Positions 54,108-63,624 are shown, numbered from the stretch's first letter. The stretch: 64,000 nt of DNA from Gammaproteobacteria bacterium 42_54_T18 (GCA_002163245.1 MAAL01000055.1:1-64000), one strand, 5' to 3'. The notes: generated by a model not told the origin, from the sequence alone. Made by a program: numbers and translations.

Positions 54108-55571
54108 TCAAAGTAAAGGTGTTAATTCTTTTTCAAACAATGCTTTGATTTTAGGTTGGTTTTCCCAGTTTCTCAAAAACCGTTGAATGTCTTTGTTAAA
54201 AGCGCGTTTGAATGAGCGATTTGATTGATGGAAGCGTACAGCATCCAAATCAATAACAAAGATATCGTTATTGACGACCATGAAGTTGGTATCTTTGGTG
54301 TCTCCATGAGAGATTTTTGCGAGCTTAAAGAGCGCAAAAATATCAATTAATTTAGATACGAGTTGTTGTCTGATTGGATCAGTTGATAAATCGATAGTAT
54401 CTGTGTCGAAAAAGTCTCGAAGGGTTGTGCCTGCAATGAATTCACTAATGTAATAGGAGTGACGTCGGACCGGCCCAATGCGCTGTTCAAGCATCGCAAT
54501 TGGCTTTGGTGTATTAATGCCCAGGCTTATTAAACTATGGGCTGCAATCCATGAGGTATGTGCTCTTGTCGAGCGTAAGGCACGTCTGGTTTGATGACCC
54601 ACACCTCTAATGTTATATCGTTTGATAAATGCATCGTTGTTATCAATTTTGTCGCGAACAATTGTTTGGCTTCCGTTTTTAAGGAGAGGTTCTTTTTCGA
54701 AGGCCGCGTTGGGGTGCTGGCTCCATTCTAGAAGACCAGCTTTTAAGTGTTCACGGCGACAAGCAAAGAGGTGGTTTAAATCTTGGGTAAAGGCTATTTC
54801 CGTACAGTCGCGAAGCAGCTTCTTTTGATAGTTTGCTAGCCGTTGGCTACGTAGATTTTGAATATGTTCTAAAAGCGCGTTTGAATCAAAGCTTTTTCCA
54901 ATACTTATTGATTGGTAGGTGTCTAATGCAAAACCTACCTTCTCATTAAATGCCAGAGGTAGTTGTGCAAAAAATAGCGCAAGATTATTCAGGGCATTGC
55001 CTCGGTCCAGAGGCGGGTGCGGGCTAATCGTTATGTCACCGCAATCAACAACGTAAAGATTGTCTTTATACTCAATAAAGTTATCAAGATGAATGTCAAG
55101 CTGTGCAACGCCTTTGTTGTGCATTAAGGCAATTAGCTGGCAGGCGCGTTGGATCAGAGACTGTTTTTCTTCGCTGCCTTTGGCGCTGTCTAGTTTATTG
55201 AGTAGGCTTTGGCTTGGTGAGAGGCGTTGGAATATAATAAATCCCAATTTTTGCTGCTCGTCGAAGCCATATTCCAACATGTCAGGAGTAGTAATGCCTG
55301 CTTTTTTTAGGGATTGGTATCCTTGTAACTCACGTTTTGTATGGCGTTTCCATTTTATAGGGTCGATAAAACATTTCACGACAACAGGTTGCTCATTCCA
55401 CTGTGCAAAACAGGTAATACGTTTGTGTGGAAGCAAGCGTAATAACTCGCTGCAGGGCAGTTGATGAGTTTGGTCCCCTGAGCTTAATTGCAGGGTAAAA
55501 GGTGCTGCTATGTTGCGGCCAGCTTGACGTAATGCATTCCCATTGATGGTGGTTTCTATGGTTACCATCAC
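54108..55571 (-). CDS. Double-kinase LPS core protein (two tandem kinase domains)
   Basis: A 487-residue protein with two kinase folds. Domain 1 has VVVKCFIDPIKWKRHTKREL and GVAQLDIHLDNF with VVDCGDI. Domain 2 has FIKRYNIRG, ISHGDTKDTNFMVV and VIDLDAVRF. Both keep the ATP-binding Lys and the catalytic Asp; domain 1 has Gln where the His before the Asp is usual. Similar tandem kinases occur in the Pseudomonas LPS core cluster (WapQ-like). The start overlaps the waaG stop (ATGATG/TGA). Confidence 0.82.
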   Translation of the reverse strand: MMVTIETTINGNALRQAGRNIAAPFTLQLSSGDQTHQLPCSELLRLLPHKRITCFAQWNEQPVVVKCFIDPIKWKRHTKRELQGYQSLKKAGITTPDMLEYGFDEQQKLGFIIFQRLSPSQSLLNKLDSAKGSEEKQSLIQRACQLIALMHNKGVAQLDIHLDNFIEYKDNLYVVDCGDITISPHPPLDRGNALNNLALFFAQLPLAFNEKVGFALDTYQSISIGKSFDSNALLEHIQNLRSQRLANYQKKLLRDCTEIAFTQDLNHLFACRREHLKAGLLEWSQHPNAAFEKEPLLKNGSQTIVRDKIDNNDAFIKRYNIRGVGHQTRRALRSTRAHTSWIAAHSLISLGINTPKPIAMLEQRIGPVRRHSYYISEFIAGTTLRDFFDTDTIDLSTDPIRQQLVSKLIDIFALFKLAKISHGDTKDTNFMVVNNDIFVIDLDAVRFHQSNRSFKRAFNKDIQRFLRNWENQPKIKALFEKELTPLL

Positions 55572-56710
55572 GATTTTGTACTCTGTTTTTTCAGGGCGGT
55601 AGCTTCTATTATTTGAGCAGCTCTTGTGGGCATGCTGTAAATGTCAGCTTTGGCTGCAAAAGAGAGTGCATTTTGTTGCCAGTGAATTTTATCGGCCGAT
55701 AACATTTTTGTTAGAGTATTGTTTAATGCCGGTTGGCTAAAGGGAGAGTCTAATACAGTGCCCGCATTCGCCTTATCTATATAGTGGGCATAACCGCATA
55801 CTTTGGTCACTAATACGGGAAGCCCGGCTACAACGGCCTCTAATAAGATGGTGCCAGTATTTTCATTATATGCAGGGTGAATAAGTAAATCTGCGCCGAG
55901 TAAGAAATTTGGAATATCATTTCGGCCCTTTAGGATGGTGACGTTGTTTTCAATACCTAAAGACTTTGCTTGTGCTAAAAACATTTTCGGGTTGTCTTGG
56001 CCGATAACAATAAAGCGAGTGTTGGCTTTTTGTTTTTCTGGTAGCGATGCTAATGCTAATAGTGCTCGATCTAAACCTTTTGTTTTAAACCCTGATCCTA
56101 CCATTAGTATTAATTGTTGGTTTTTTTCAATATTCCATTCCTCTCTAAATTCGGAACGAATTTCTTGAGCATTTTGAGGAGCTTTTCTATCTTCGCTAAT
56201 GCCAGGCGGAAGTAAGTGAAAGCGTGCTTCAGGTGTATGGTAGTGTTGTTGGAATAGTGGTTTTTGCACTTCTGAAATCATTAAAATTTCAGTGTTACTT
56301 TTTGTAGAAAAGACTGATTTTTCTTGTTGATAAAATTGTTTGTAACGACTGCCCAGCCGGTAAAGTGGGTGCCTTAGTGTTAGAGCCTTGTCTTGGTAGC
56401 AGGGATCTGCTGCATAATAGACATCTAGACCGCTAATTTTATTAAAACCAACTACGGCATCGTAATGTTGTTCTTGAAACGTCTTTTTTAGCCAGGTTGC
56501 AAAGCGGGCGTTGCGTTGGTGGTTGCTGAAGGCTTTGACTGGAGCGATATGAACGTTAATGTTTTTCGGTAAAGGGCCATCCCAAATGATGCAATACGCA
56601 TCCACCTCATGGCCAAGGTCGATTAGGGCTTCAGCTATGCGACTAAAGTCTCGTTGCAAGCCTCCAAAAGGAAAGTATTTAAATAACACAAAAGCAAATC
56701 GCATGTTCAT
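55568..56710 (-). CDS. waaG: LPS core glucosyltransferase I (GT4)
   Basis: A 380-residue GT-B enzyme. N-terminal FAFVLFKYFPFGGLQRDFSRIA, the signature start of WaaG; VGFNKISGLDVYYAADPCY; donor site region LLMVGSGFKTKGLDRAL-type and HPAYNENTGTILLEAVVAGLPV. It transfers the first outer-core sugar to heptose II. Overlaps its neighbours on both sides by four bases (56707-56710 and 55568-55571). Confidence 0.92.
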   Translation of the reverse strand: MNMRFAFVLFKYFPFGGLQRDFSRIAEALIDLGHEVDAYCIIWDGPLPKNINVHIAPVKAFSNHQRNARFATWLKKTFQEQHYDAVVGFNKISGLDVYYAADPCYQDKALTLRHPLYRLGSRYKQFYQQEKSVFSTKSNTEILMISEVQKPLFQQHYHTPEARFHLLPPGISEDRKAPQNAQEIRSEFREEWNIEKNQQLILMVGSGFKTKGLDRALLALASLPEKQKANTRFIVIGQDNPKMFLAQAKSLGIENNVTILKGRNDIPNFLLGADLLIHPAYNENTGTILLEAVVAGLPVLVTKVCGYAHYIDKANAGTVLDSPFSQPALNNTLTKMLSADKIHWQQNALSFAAKADIYSMPTRAAQIIEATALKKQSTKS

Positions 56711-57384
56711 AGCTTTACACCTTTATGTTGAATATAGGCTTTGATAAACCAAAGACTTGCTTTGTTTAGTTTGCTTTTTAGCGCATATTCATTCAAAAAG
56801 CGATCATTGCCATAGCGGGAAAAGTAAGATTTATCCGAATGATAACTCATCAGGTGCGCTAAGTTGCGAGCGCGTTTAAATGCGTTTAGCTGACCAATAG
56901 AGAACCAACAATCACTAATATCGATAAGGGCATAATCCCCATTGGGCTGATGTAAAATGTTGCCCAAATGGATAGCTCGAAAAAACACCCCTCGGCAGTG
57001 AAGTTCTGCCATGATATCGGTAATAATGCTGATTTCACTATGGCCTGATAGTTTTAAGTGCTCTCTAAAATCGTGACCTTCAATCGCTTGGTAACGAATA
57101 GCATCAAACCGTTTATCTTCGGCAGTCATCGTGTCACAAATGGAAACGGTTTGAACATTCCTCTTTAATAAGATTTTGCTGTTTTTCACAAACTGCTTAA
57201 AAGGGGGGAAGAGGGTACGAGAGGAAAGCTTGCGATCCGGTTGGTAAAAGAATTTGTAGATGTATCCATTGGCATCGAGCAGTACTTTAGGTTTATTTAC
57301 CTCCCCTTCCAGCAAGGATGACCGGGATACCAAGTCGGCTAGCTGTGAGTCAGTAAGTATCTGCATAGGTATAGATTTGGCCAT
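56707..57384 (-). CDS. LPS-core kinase-like protein with degenerate catalytic loop
   Basis: A 225-residue protein related to the RIO/InaA-like kinases of Pseudomonas core loci (some named toluene-tolerance protein). The ATP-side Lys segment (YIYKFFYQPDRK) and metal-binding Asp (ALIDISDC) are visible. The catalytic loop reads GVFFRAIHLGNIL, so the Asp and His of H-x-D-x4-N are Ala and Phe. Either a pseudokinase or a variant that uses another residue. First gene of the reverse LPS set, in overlap with waaG. Confidence 0.75.
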   Translation of the reverse strand: MAKSIPMQILTDSQLADLVSRSSLLEGEVNKPKVLLDANGYIYKFFYQPDRKLSSRTLFPPFKQFVKNSKILLKRNVQTVSICDTMTAEDKRFDAIRYQAIEGHDFREHLKLSGHSEISIITDIMAELHCRGVFFRAIHLGNILHQPNGDYALIDISDCWFSIGQLNAFKRARNLAHLMSYHSDKSYFSRYGNDRFLNEYALKSKLNKASLWFIKAYIQHKGVKL

Positions 57385-57629
57385 TGTCGGTTATCAACAA
57401 GAAAGGGCGCATATTTTACCCTTTCATCAGTGCTTGGGTATAGAGGAAAGGTCGATTTTACACGCCATAAATGCAGATGATGGTCTATATAGTGCTATAG
57501 GGTGTGGATAAGTCTGCAGTTGATGGGTAAAAAAGAGGTAAAAGCAGGCAAAAGTGGTAAAATAACGCTTAATAGCACTAGGTTTGTGAGCAATCACTAA
57601 CATAAGTTGGTTACTGGAGAGAATGGTAG

Positions 57630-59063
57630 ATGACATTGCAGCTTAAAATTCCTGCGTTTGAAAAGGCCCACGTATTAGTTGTTGGTGACGTAATGTTAGA
57701 TCGTTATTGGCATGGTGGAACCTCGCGAATATCTCCAGAGGCACCAGTCCCCGTTGTTCATGTGGAACAAGTGGAGGATCGGCCTGGTGGTGCAGGGAAC
57801 GTGGCTTTGAACATCGCTGCATTGGGAGCAGGAGCCAGGTTAATTGCTGTTACCGGCAAGGATGAAGCGGCGCAGTCGCTAACATCGAGTTTAAATGCGG
57901 CCGGTATTGCGTGTGATTTTATTCAATCTGAAGATAGTCCGACAATTACCAAGTTAAGGGTTATTAGTCGGCATCAGCAGCTAATTCGTCTGGATTTCGA
58001 AGAAGGTTTTGTAGGGCTTGACCCTGATGAGTTGTTAGAACATTTTTCTGTGGCGTTAAATCATGCCAGTGTGGTTGTACTTTCTGATTATAACAAAGGC
58101 TGTTTGCAGGATCATCAAGCGCTAATTTTGGCGGCAAAAGAGAAAGGCATTCCGGTTTTGGCTGACCCGAAAGGCCATGACTTTTCAAAATATAAAGGCG
58201 CAACATTACTTACACCAAATCTATCTGAGTTTGAAGCGGTGGTTGGGAAGTGTGAGACAGAAGAAGTTTTGGTATCCCGTGGCGTTGCTTTACTGGAAGA
58301 CCTCGAGCTTGAAGCGTTATTGATCACTCGGGGTGAGCGCGGGATGACGTTGTTACGTTCAGGTTTTCCAGAGCTACATTTGCCAGCACGAGCTAGGGAA
58401 GTGTTTGATGTAACAGGTGCGGGTGATACGGTTATTTCGGTGCTTGCCGCTGCCTTGGCGGCAGGAGAGGACTTACCGGTAGCCACAGGCCTTTCAAATA
58501 TTGCAGCAGGGATTGTTGTTAAAAAATTAGGTACAGCTGCGATTAGTGCTCCTGAGTTACGACGGGCTGTGAATAAGGATATGGGTTCTGAGCGTGGAGC
58601 GATGACTAGCGAACAGCTTAAAGTTGCCCTCGAAGATAGTCGTGCACATGGCGAGAAAATTGTTATGACCAATGGCTGTTTTGATATTTTACACGCGGGA
58701 CATGTGACGTACCTAGAGCAAGCTAAAGCTCAGGGAGATCGTCTAATTGTGGCAATAAACGATGATGATTCGGTAAAACGATTAAAAGGAGAAGGGCGTC
58801 CTATTAACCCTGTAGATCGCCGTATGGCGGTATTAGCAGGTTTAAGTGCTGTTGACTGGGTGGTGCCGTTTGGTGAAGACACTCCCAGAAACTTGCTACA
58901 TATGTTTAAACCTGATGTATTGGTGAAAGGCGGAGATTACTCTATTGATGAAGTCGTTGGTGCTGAAATAGTGGAAGAGTATGGCGGAGAGGTACGTGTA
59001 TTGTCATTAGTCGATAGCTGTTCTACGACAGCCATTGTTGAAAAGATTCGAGACGATTCATAA
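57630..59063 (+). CDS. hldE: Bifunctional heptose-7-phosphate kinase / heptose-1-phosphate adenylyltransferase
   Basis: Makes ADP-D-glycero-beta-D-manno-heptose, the precursor used by WaaF and WaaC. A 477-residue fusion: an N-terminal ribokinase-type domain (GDVMLDRYWHGGTSRISPEA, RPGGAGNVALNIAALGA, DVTGAGDTVISVLA) and a C-terminal nucleotidyltransferase (TNGCFDILHAGHVTYLEQAK). Divergent from the reverse LPS set with a 245-base gap holding a TGGTAAAAT (57555-57563) extended -10-like sequence. Followed by msbA. Confidence 0.96.
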   Translation: MTLQLKIPAFEKAHVLVVGDVMLDRYWHGGTSRISPEAPVPVVHVEQVEDRPGGAGNVALNIAALGAGARLIAVTGKDEAAQSLTSSLNAAGIACDFIQSEDSPTITKLRVISRHQQLIRLDFEEGFVGLDPDELLEHFSVALNHASVVVLSDYNKGCLQDHQALILAAKEKGIPVLADPKGHDFSKYKGATLLTPNLSEFEAVVGKCETEEVLVSRGVALLEDLELEALLITRGERGMTLLRSGFPELHLPARAREVFDVTGAGDTVISVLAAALAAGEDLPVATGLSNIAAGIVVKKLGTAAISAPELRRAVNKDMGSERGAMTSEQLKVALEDSRAHGEKIVMTNGCFDILHAGHVTYLEQAKAQGDRLIVAINDDDSVKRLKGEGRPINPVDRRMAVLAGLSAVDWVVPFGEDTPRNLLHMFKPDVLVKGGDYSIDEVVGAEIVEEYGGEVRVLSLVDSCSTTAIVEKIRDDS

Positions 59064-59112
59064 ATCGAAAGCATCCTTTTTAGTAACTATTTTTTAGCGA
59101 GTTGTTTTGTTT

Positions 59113-60957
59113 ATGGTCAATGAAGAAAATGCCACCCAGGTATCAGGGTTAGTAACGTATCGACGCTTGATGCGATACTTACTGCCTTATTTAGGGCTTT
59201 TTATCATCAGTATTATTGGTTTTATGGTATATGCCTCAACGCAACCCATGCTTGCTGCAATGATGGAGTTGTTTGTTAATGGTTTGGGCGGTAAAGATGT
59301 TGATTTTCTCAAATGGCTGCCAGATCAAGATGGTTATTTGGGACAGTTAATTATTGCTATAGGCCAAGGGGACTTATATCAGGTGACCGAGGGGCTTAAA
59401 GTTGCCTATTTGGTTCCGGTTTTAATTATACTGATTTATTTGCTTCGAAGTGTTGGTTCCTATTTTGGGAATTACTTATTAGCAAAAGTATCTTTTTCTT
59501 TGATTCATGACATTCGAGTGGAACTGTTTGATAAGTATCTTGTACTGCCAAGTAGCTATTATGATGAAAACGATACAGGCCGAATTTTAGCGAAAATCAC
59601 CTATAACGTCGCTCAAGTCAGGGATGCTGTTACACGAGCATCTAAAGTTATTTTGCGCGAAGGCGCGACGGTTATCGCGTTGTTGATTTATCTGTTTTAT
59701 ACGAATTGGTCCTTAACATTGTTATTGTTTGCTGTTGGCCCAGTGATTGGTTTTTTTGTAAAATTTGCTTCGAAACATTTTAAGCGCTATACCAAAAAAA
59801 TCCAAAACTCTATTGGTGATGTAACGCATGTTGCCAATGAAGTGATTGGCGGTTACCAAGTTGTTAAAAGTTTTGGTGGTGAACGTTATGAGGGTGAACG
59901 TTTTTTTGATTCCAGTGAGGAGAATTGCAAGCAGAATATTAAGCTGGTTCGAATGAGTGAGATATATACAGCGTTGTTGCAATTTTTTGTTGCTGTAGCC
60001 ATGGCGGGCATGATGTTTATGGCTATGAGCATGTTGGGTGAGTATAGTGCCGGTGAATTGATTGCTTATGTTACCGCTGCAGCGATGTTGCCAAAATCGG
60101 TGCGGCAGTTGAGCGAAGTGAATATTGCTATTCAACGTGGTGTTGCGGCTGCAGAAACCATTTTTGAAGTGCTGGATCGAGATAATGAGCGGGATAATGG
60201 GACGTTTGAAGCGCCTAGAATTGATGGTGGTATAGAAATTAAAAATCTCAGTTTCTCCTACCCTGGCCACGATGAGAAGGTATTAAAAAATATCAATTTG
60301 ACGGTGAAACAAGGAGAGACAGTCGCTCTGGTTGGACAGTCAGGCAGTGGGAAGTCAACGTTAGTGAGTTTGCTGCCACGTTTTTATGATCATAGCGAAG
60401 GTCATATTTTGTTAGATGGTGTTGATGTTAACGATTATAAGCTGGCAAGTTTACGACACCACATTGCTTTGGTGAATCAGCAAGTTGTTTTATTTAATGA
60501 TACGGTAGAAAACAATGTAGCGTACGGAGCGTTAAAGAAATCTTCGTCGGAGGCGGTGAATTCTGCAATTACCTCGGCTCATGCAAAAGAATTTATTGAT
60601 GGGATGGATGACGGCTTAGATACGTTAATTGGTGAAAGTGGTAATCGCTTATCAGGTGGCCAACGTCAGCGTTTATCTATCGCACGAGCGATATTAAAAG
60701 ATGCACCAATACTGATTCTTGATGAGGCGACGTCAGCTCTTGATACTGAGTCGGAGCGCTATATTCAGGATGCATTGGAAACGGTAATGAAAGATCGGAC
60801 AACGTTGGTTATTGCGCATCGATTGTCTACGGTAGAAAAGGCTGATCGTATCGTTGTGATGGATAAGGGCAGCATTGTTGAAGAAGGTACTCATAAAGAA
60901 TTGATTGCATCAGGGGGTATTTATAAAAAGCTTCATGATATTCAATTTGATGATTGA
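59113..60957 (+). CDS. msbA: Lipid A/LPS flippase, ABC exporter
   Basis: A 614-residue half-transporter that moves lipid A-core across the inner membrane. Six membrane segments in the first 330 residues; ATPase with Walker A VGQSGSGKSTLVSLLPRFY, Q loop NQQVVLFNDTV, signature RLSGGQRQRLSIARAI, Walker B ILILDEATSALD and the switch His in VIAHRLSTVEKAD. ATG 59113 preferred over TTG 59107. Ends 21 bases before a convergent gene. Order hldE-msbA is like Pseudomonas. Confidence 0.95.
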   Translation: MVNEENATQVSGLVTYRRLMRYLLPYLGLFIISIIGFMVYASTQPMLAAMMELFVNGLGGKDVDFLKWLPDQDGYLGQLIIAIGQGDLYQVTEGLKVAYLVPVLIILIYLLRSVGSYFGNYLLAKVSFSLIHDIRVELFDKYLVLPSSYYDENDTGRILAKITYNVAQVRDAVTRASKVILREGATVIALLIYLFYTNWSLTLLLFAVGPVIGFFVKFASKHFKRYTKKIQNSIGDVTHVANEVIGGYQVVKSFGGERYEGERFFDSSEENCKQNIKLVRMSEIYTALLQFFVAVAMAGMMFMAMSMLGEYSAGELIAYVTAAAMLPKSVRQLSEVNIAIQRGVAAAETIFEVLDRDNERDNGTFEAPRIDGGIEIKNLSFSYPGHDEKVLKNINLTVKQGETVALVGQSGSGKSTLVSLLPRFYDHSEGHILLDGVDVNDYKLASLRHHIALVNQQVVLFNDTVENNVAYGALKKSSSEAVNSAITSAHAKEFIDGMDDGLDTLIGESGNRLSGGQRQRLSIARAILKDAPILILDEATSALDTESERYIQDALETVMKDRTTLVIAHRLSTVEKADRIVVMDKGSIVEEGTHKELIASGGIYKKLHDIQFDD

Positions 60958-60978
60958 TAGCGTTTTAAGTGGCTTTAG

Positions 60979-61464
60979 TTAATCAATAGCAATGATTTCA
61001 TAGATAATATGATTGCTTTTTATGTGTAATTCAATTGTATCATCTAGTTGTTTTCCAAGAAGTTGGCGGCCCAGTGGAGTGCTGGGTGTTATTACCATAA
61101 TATTGTTGCCTTCCCAGTGGAGTTTTAACCCTCCTGCCACAGGCCCAAGAAAGAAGTATTTATTGCTATTTTTTTCTGTTTCTAACGTTACCAGTGCTGT
61201 TACATCAACGTTATCGTCTTCATTAAATTTTTTAAAAGAAAGGTTACTATAAAGCTCAATAGCTTCGGCAAGCTCGTTAACTCGAATTGATTGCCCGTGA
61301 GCTAAATAGGATGCCTCTAAACCGAAGGTGTCATATTTGTTTTCTGCGACAGTCTCTTTGCTCGTGGCAGTTTCTTTTGCAGAGTTTGCCGCATTATTGG
61401 CGGTTTCAAAATCTTTTTTTAATGCATCAATAATGAGTTTTCGTAGTAATTCTTTGTTTGACAT
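60979..61464 (-). CDS. GreA/GreB C-terminal-domain protein with shortened N-terminus
   Basis: A 161-residue protein. The C-terminal half matches the FKBP-like domain of GreA/GreB and Rnk-type factors (TPSTPLGRQLLGKQLDDTIE). The N-terminal part is a charged helical segment, too short for the full GreA coiled coil that reaches the RNA polymerase active site. Predicted to touch RNA polymerase; whether it has cleavage activity is unknown. Confidence 0.75.
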   Translation of the reverse strand: MSNKELLRKLIIDALKKDFETANNAANSAKETATSKETVAENKYDTFGLEASYLAHGQSIRVNELAEAIELYSNLSFKKFNEDDNVDVTALVTLETEKNSNKYFFLGPVAGGLKLHWEGNNIMVITPSTPLGRQLLGKQLDDTIELHIKSNHIIYEIIAID

Positions 61465-61494
61465 AGTAGGGCTTCTAATTACATGAGGGCACGG

Positions 61495-62319
61495 TTATTG
61501 AGCCAATATGTTTAACGCTTGGGTGACATTTTGTACTAAATGCTTGGGATTTATTGTTCCCAATGTAATAGATGATGTTCCTGGGTGTGAAAAATTTAGC
61601 TCCATACTCGCTTTGATCGGATCGGAATATTTATCTATATTCAAATGACCGCTCGCCAGTGCTTTTTTAATAAATACCCCTTTATTATGTGTTGCAGCAT
61701 AGTTTAGAACAGGTACGTCACCATCATAATTAAGATTGTAGGTCGCCATCACAATATCGGCTAACTCCAATGCTCTGATGCCACCTTCAACGGTTTTGGT
61801 AGACATACCAAATGCTCTGATGAGTCCTGCTTTTTTTAACTCAGCTAATACTTCTAGTGTACCGTGATGATTGATGATATCTAGATCATTACCATCGGAG
61901 TGAATTAATACAATATCCAACTCATCTCGATGTAATCGCTTTAAACTACGTTCGACACTAAAGCGAGCATGTTCAGGTGTGAAGTCAAAGTGAGATTCAC
62001 CATTAATAAACTCTTCACCAACTTTGGTGCAAATAACCCACTCCTTGGTTCGTGAACCTAAAATCTCCCCAATACGTTCTTCGCTGCGCCCGTATGCCGG
62101 TGCAGTATCTAAACAATTGATACCCAGTGACTGGGCCAAATCAAAAAGAGCCAAGGTTTCTTTGTCAGAAGGCATGGTAAACGCTTCAGGGTATTTTACT
62201 TGCTGATCACGGCCAATTTTTACGGTACCTAAACTAATAGGCGCAATGTTGATACCGGTGTCGCCGAGAGGGCGTAGAGGTAATTGCAAATCTTTGCGGT
62301 TGAGTGTGGAGTTACTCAT
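61495..62319 (-). CDS. Aldo/keto reductase
   Basis: A 274-residue NADPH-dependent oxidoreductase. LRPLGDTGINIAPISLGTVKIG, the catalytic Tyr in LDTAPAYGRSEERIGE, CTKVGEE and ALASGHL. The start 62319 is preferred over 62337 because it overlaps the stop of the FAD oxidoreductase gene (62316) as ATGA. A similar pair lies near waaA in Pseudomonas. Substrate unknown. Confidence 0.88.
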   Translation of the reverse strand: MSNSTLNRKDLQLPLRPLGDTGINIAPISLGTVKIGRDQQVKYPEAFTMPSDKETLALFDLAQSLGINCLDTAPAYGRSEERIGEILGSRTKEWVICTKVGEEFINGESHFDFTPEHARFSVERSLKRLHRDELDIVLIHSDGNDLDIINHHGTLEVLAELKKAGLIRAFGMSTKTVEGGIRALELADIVMATYNLNYDGDVPVLNYAATHNKGVFIKKALASGHLNIDKYSDPIKASMELNFSHPGTSSITLGTINPKHLVQNVTQALNILAQ

Positions 62320-63560
62320 ACAAATAATGATTCCCATTTTTGGATTGCAATAGAGGCTTTGGGAAGGCTGGATAATTCATTTGAATACGTATTCTGTGTT
62401 ACGCCCTGTTGTTTAATAAGTGCGAGTATTCGATCACCCAAGTCTGGAGCGAGAGTCAGTTTTGTTGGCCAAGTCACAATGGCATTTTTCTCTTCATGTG
62501 CATAAGCGCAGTCGGGTTTAATTAGACCTCGTTGCAACGGCTCGGCACGATCAACAAAAAAAGTCGCCCATTCAGTGTCACCAAAATCAACCCAAGGGAA
62601 AAGGGCGTTTAGCTCTTTTTTGCCTTCGATAATTTGCGATTCTGAATCTCGGTTAATACCGCTTTCCGCAATTTCTCCCCCTAAATACCACACCATTTTT
62701 CCATCATCGGTTGCATGAGAAGTGATAGTGATGCGAGGTTTTGATCCGGTACCAAGACCGTGGGCATAAAGAGGGTAGGGCAGGTTGTGTTTAGCCATCA
62801 CCATATGTAGAGGTCGGCGTTGCATAGGGGCGCTTTTAATGTCTGCAAGGTTAGCTAACGATTCGTTACCGGCACCTGCGCTGAAAATAACAGTTTGGTG
62901 ATGAATTTGTACTGATTTATTATTAGATAAAGTGACGTTTGACGATGTGATATTTCCAGTTTCATCGGTACCAAAGGAGGTGGCTTCTCCTTGCAGAATG
63001 CGCTGTTCAACCCCTTGGCAGAGGTTGTTAAGCAAACTTGGCGTATCAACAACAAGATCTGTTAACTTATAAACGCTGCCTGTAAATTGTTGGGCTTGAA
63101 ATAACGCAGGCATTTGGTCTTTTTTAAGTTTATCGATACGGCCACGTACTAGTTTAGATGCAAAAAACGACGTGAATTTGGACGCCAATTTTCCAGCGGA
63201 CCACATGTGCTGTGTTTTGGCGATGACCTTGGTGTTGGATAAGTCAACGGTTTCTTCACCGGCAAGAAGTTTTCGCCAGCGATCTGGCATTTCTTTGATG
63301 GCGTCGGATTCTGCATTTAGGTTACCACCCAATGCATATTTTAAACCGCCGTGTATGATTCCTTGGGATTGTAAGGTCTGTCCGCTGCCAAGCTGATCTT
63401 TCTCAATTAATATACAGTCGTAACCAAGATTGCCGAGAAGCTTTAGTAAATAGAGCCCCGCAATACCACCGCCTAATAGAAGAATGTCCGTATGGATGTC
63501 TGCAGGTGTTTCTGGTGATGTTATTGTAGCGTAGGGTTTTTGCGTTGAGTCCATTATCAT
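62316..63560 (-). CDS. FAD-dependent oxidoreductase (DAO / glycerol-3-phosphate dehydrogenase-like)
   Basis: A 414-residue flavoprotein. Dinucleotide fold DILLLGGGIAGLYLLKLLGN, IEKDQLGSGQTLQSQG, GIIHGGLKYALGG and the later FSAGAGNES, WYLGGEIAESG. A soluble DAO-type fold with unknown substrate. The aldo/keto reductase gene follows and overlaps, so they probably act in one pathway. Confidence 0.83.
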   Translation of the reverse strand: MIMDSTQKPYATITSPETPADIHTDILLLGGGIAGLYLLKLLGNLGYDCILIEKDQLGSGQTLQSQGIIHGGLKYALGGNLNAESDAIKEMPDRWRKLLAGEETVDLSNTKVIAKTQHMWSAGKLASKFTSFFASKLVRGRIDKLKKDQMPALFQAQQFTGSVYKLTDLVVDTPSLLNNLCQGVEQRILQGEATSFGTDETGNITSSNVTLSNNKSVQIHHQTVIFSAGAGNESLANLADIKSAPMQRRPLHMVMAKHNLPYPLYAHGLGTGSKPRITITSHATDDGKMVWYLGGEIAESGINRDSESQIIEGKKELNALFPWVDFGDTEWATFFVDRAEPLQRGLIKPDCAYAHEEKNAIVTWPTKLTLAPDLGDRILALIKQQGVTQNTYSNELSSLPKASIAIQKWESLFV

Positions 63561-63615
63561 AAAGCTCTTACATTGTTGGCAATATATCGTTAAAAAGCAT
63601 AAATTGTACCGGCGA

Positions 63616-63624
63616 ATTATACCA
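63616..63624 (-). promoter_or_regulatory. Candidate extended -10 promoter of the FAD oxidoreductase pair
   Basis: The minus strand reads TGGTATAAT, a consensus extended -10, about 56 bases before the start at 63560. No strong -35. Confidence 0.55.

Noticed and set aside
58115-58672. Open minus-strand frame of 185 codons inside hldE
   Set aside because: Lies wholly antisense to a clear hldE. Ser/Ala/Pro-rich composition mirrors the coding strand, with no ribosome site and no recognisable domain.
59722-60270. Open minus-strand frame of 182 codons inside msbA
   Set aside because: Antisense shadow of the ABC transporter. Odd His/Asn/Thr-rich composition and no homology I recognise.
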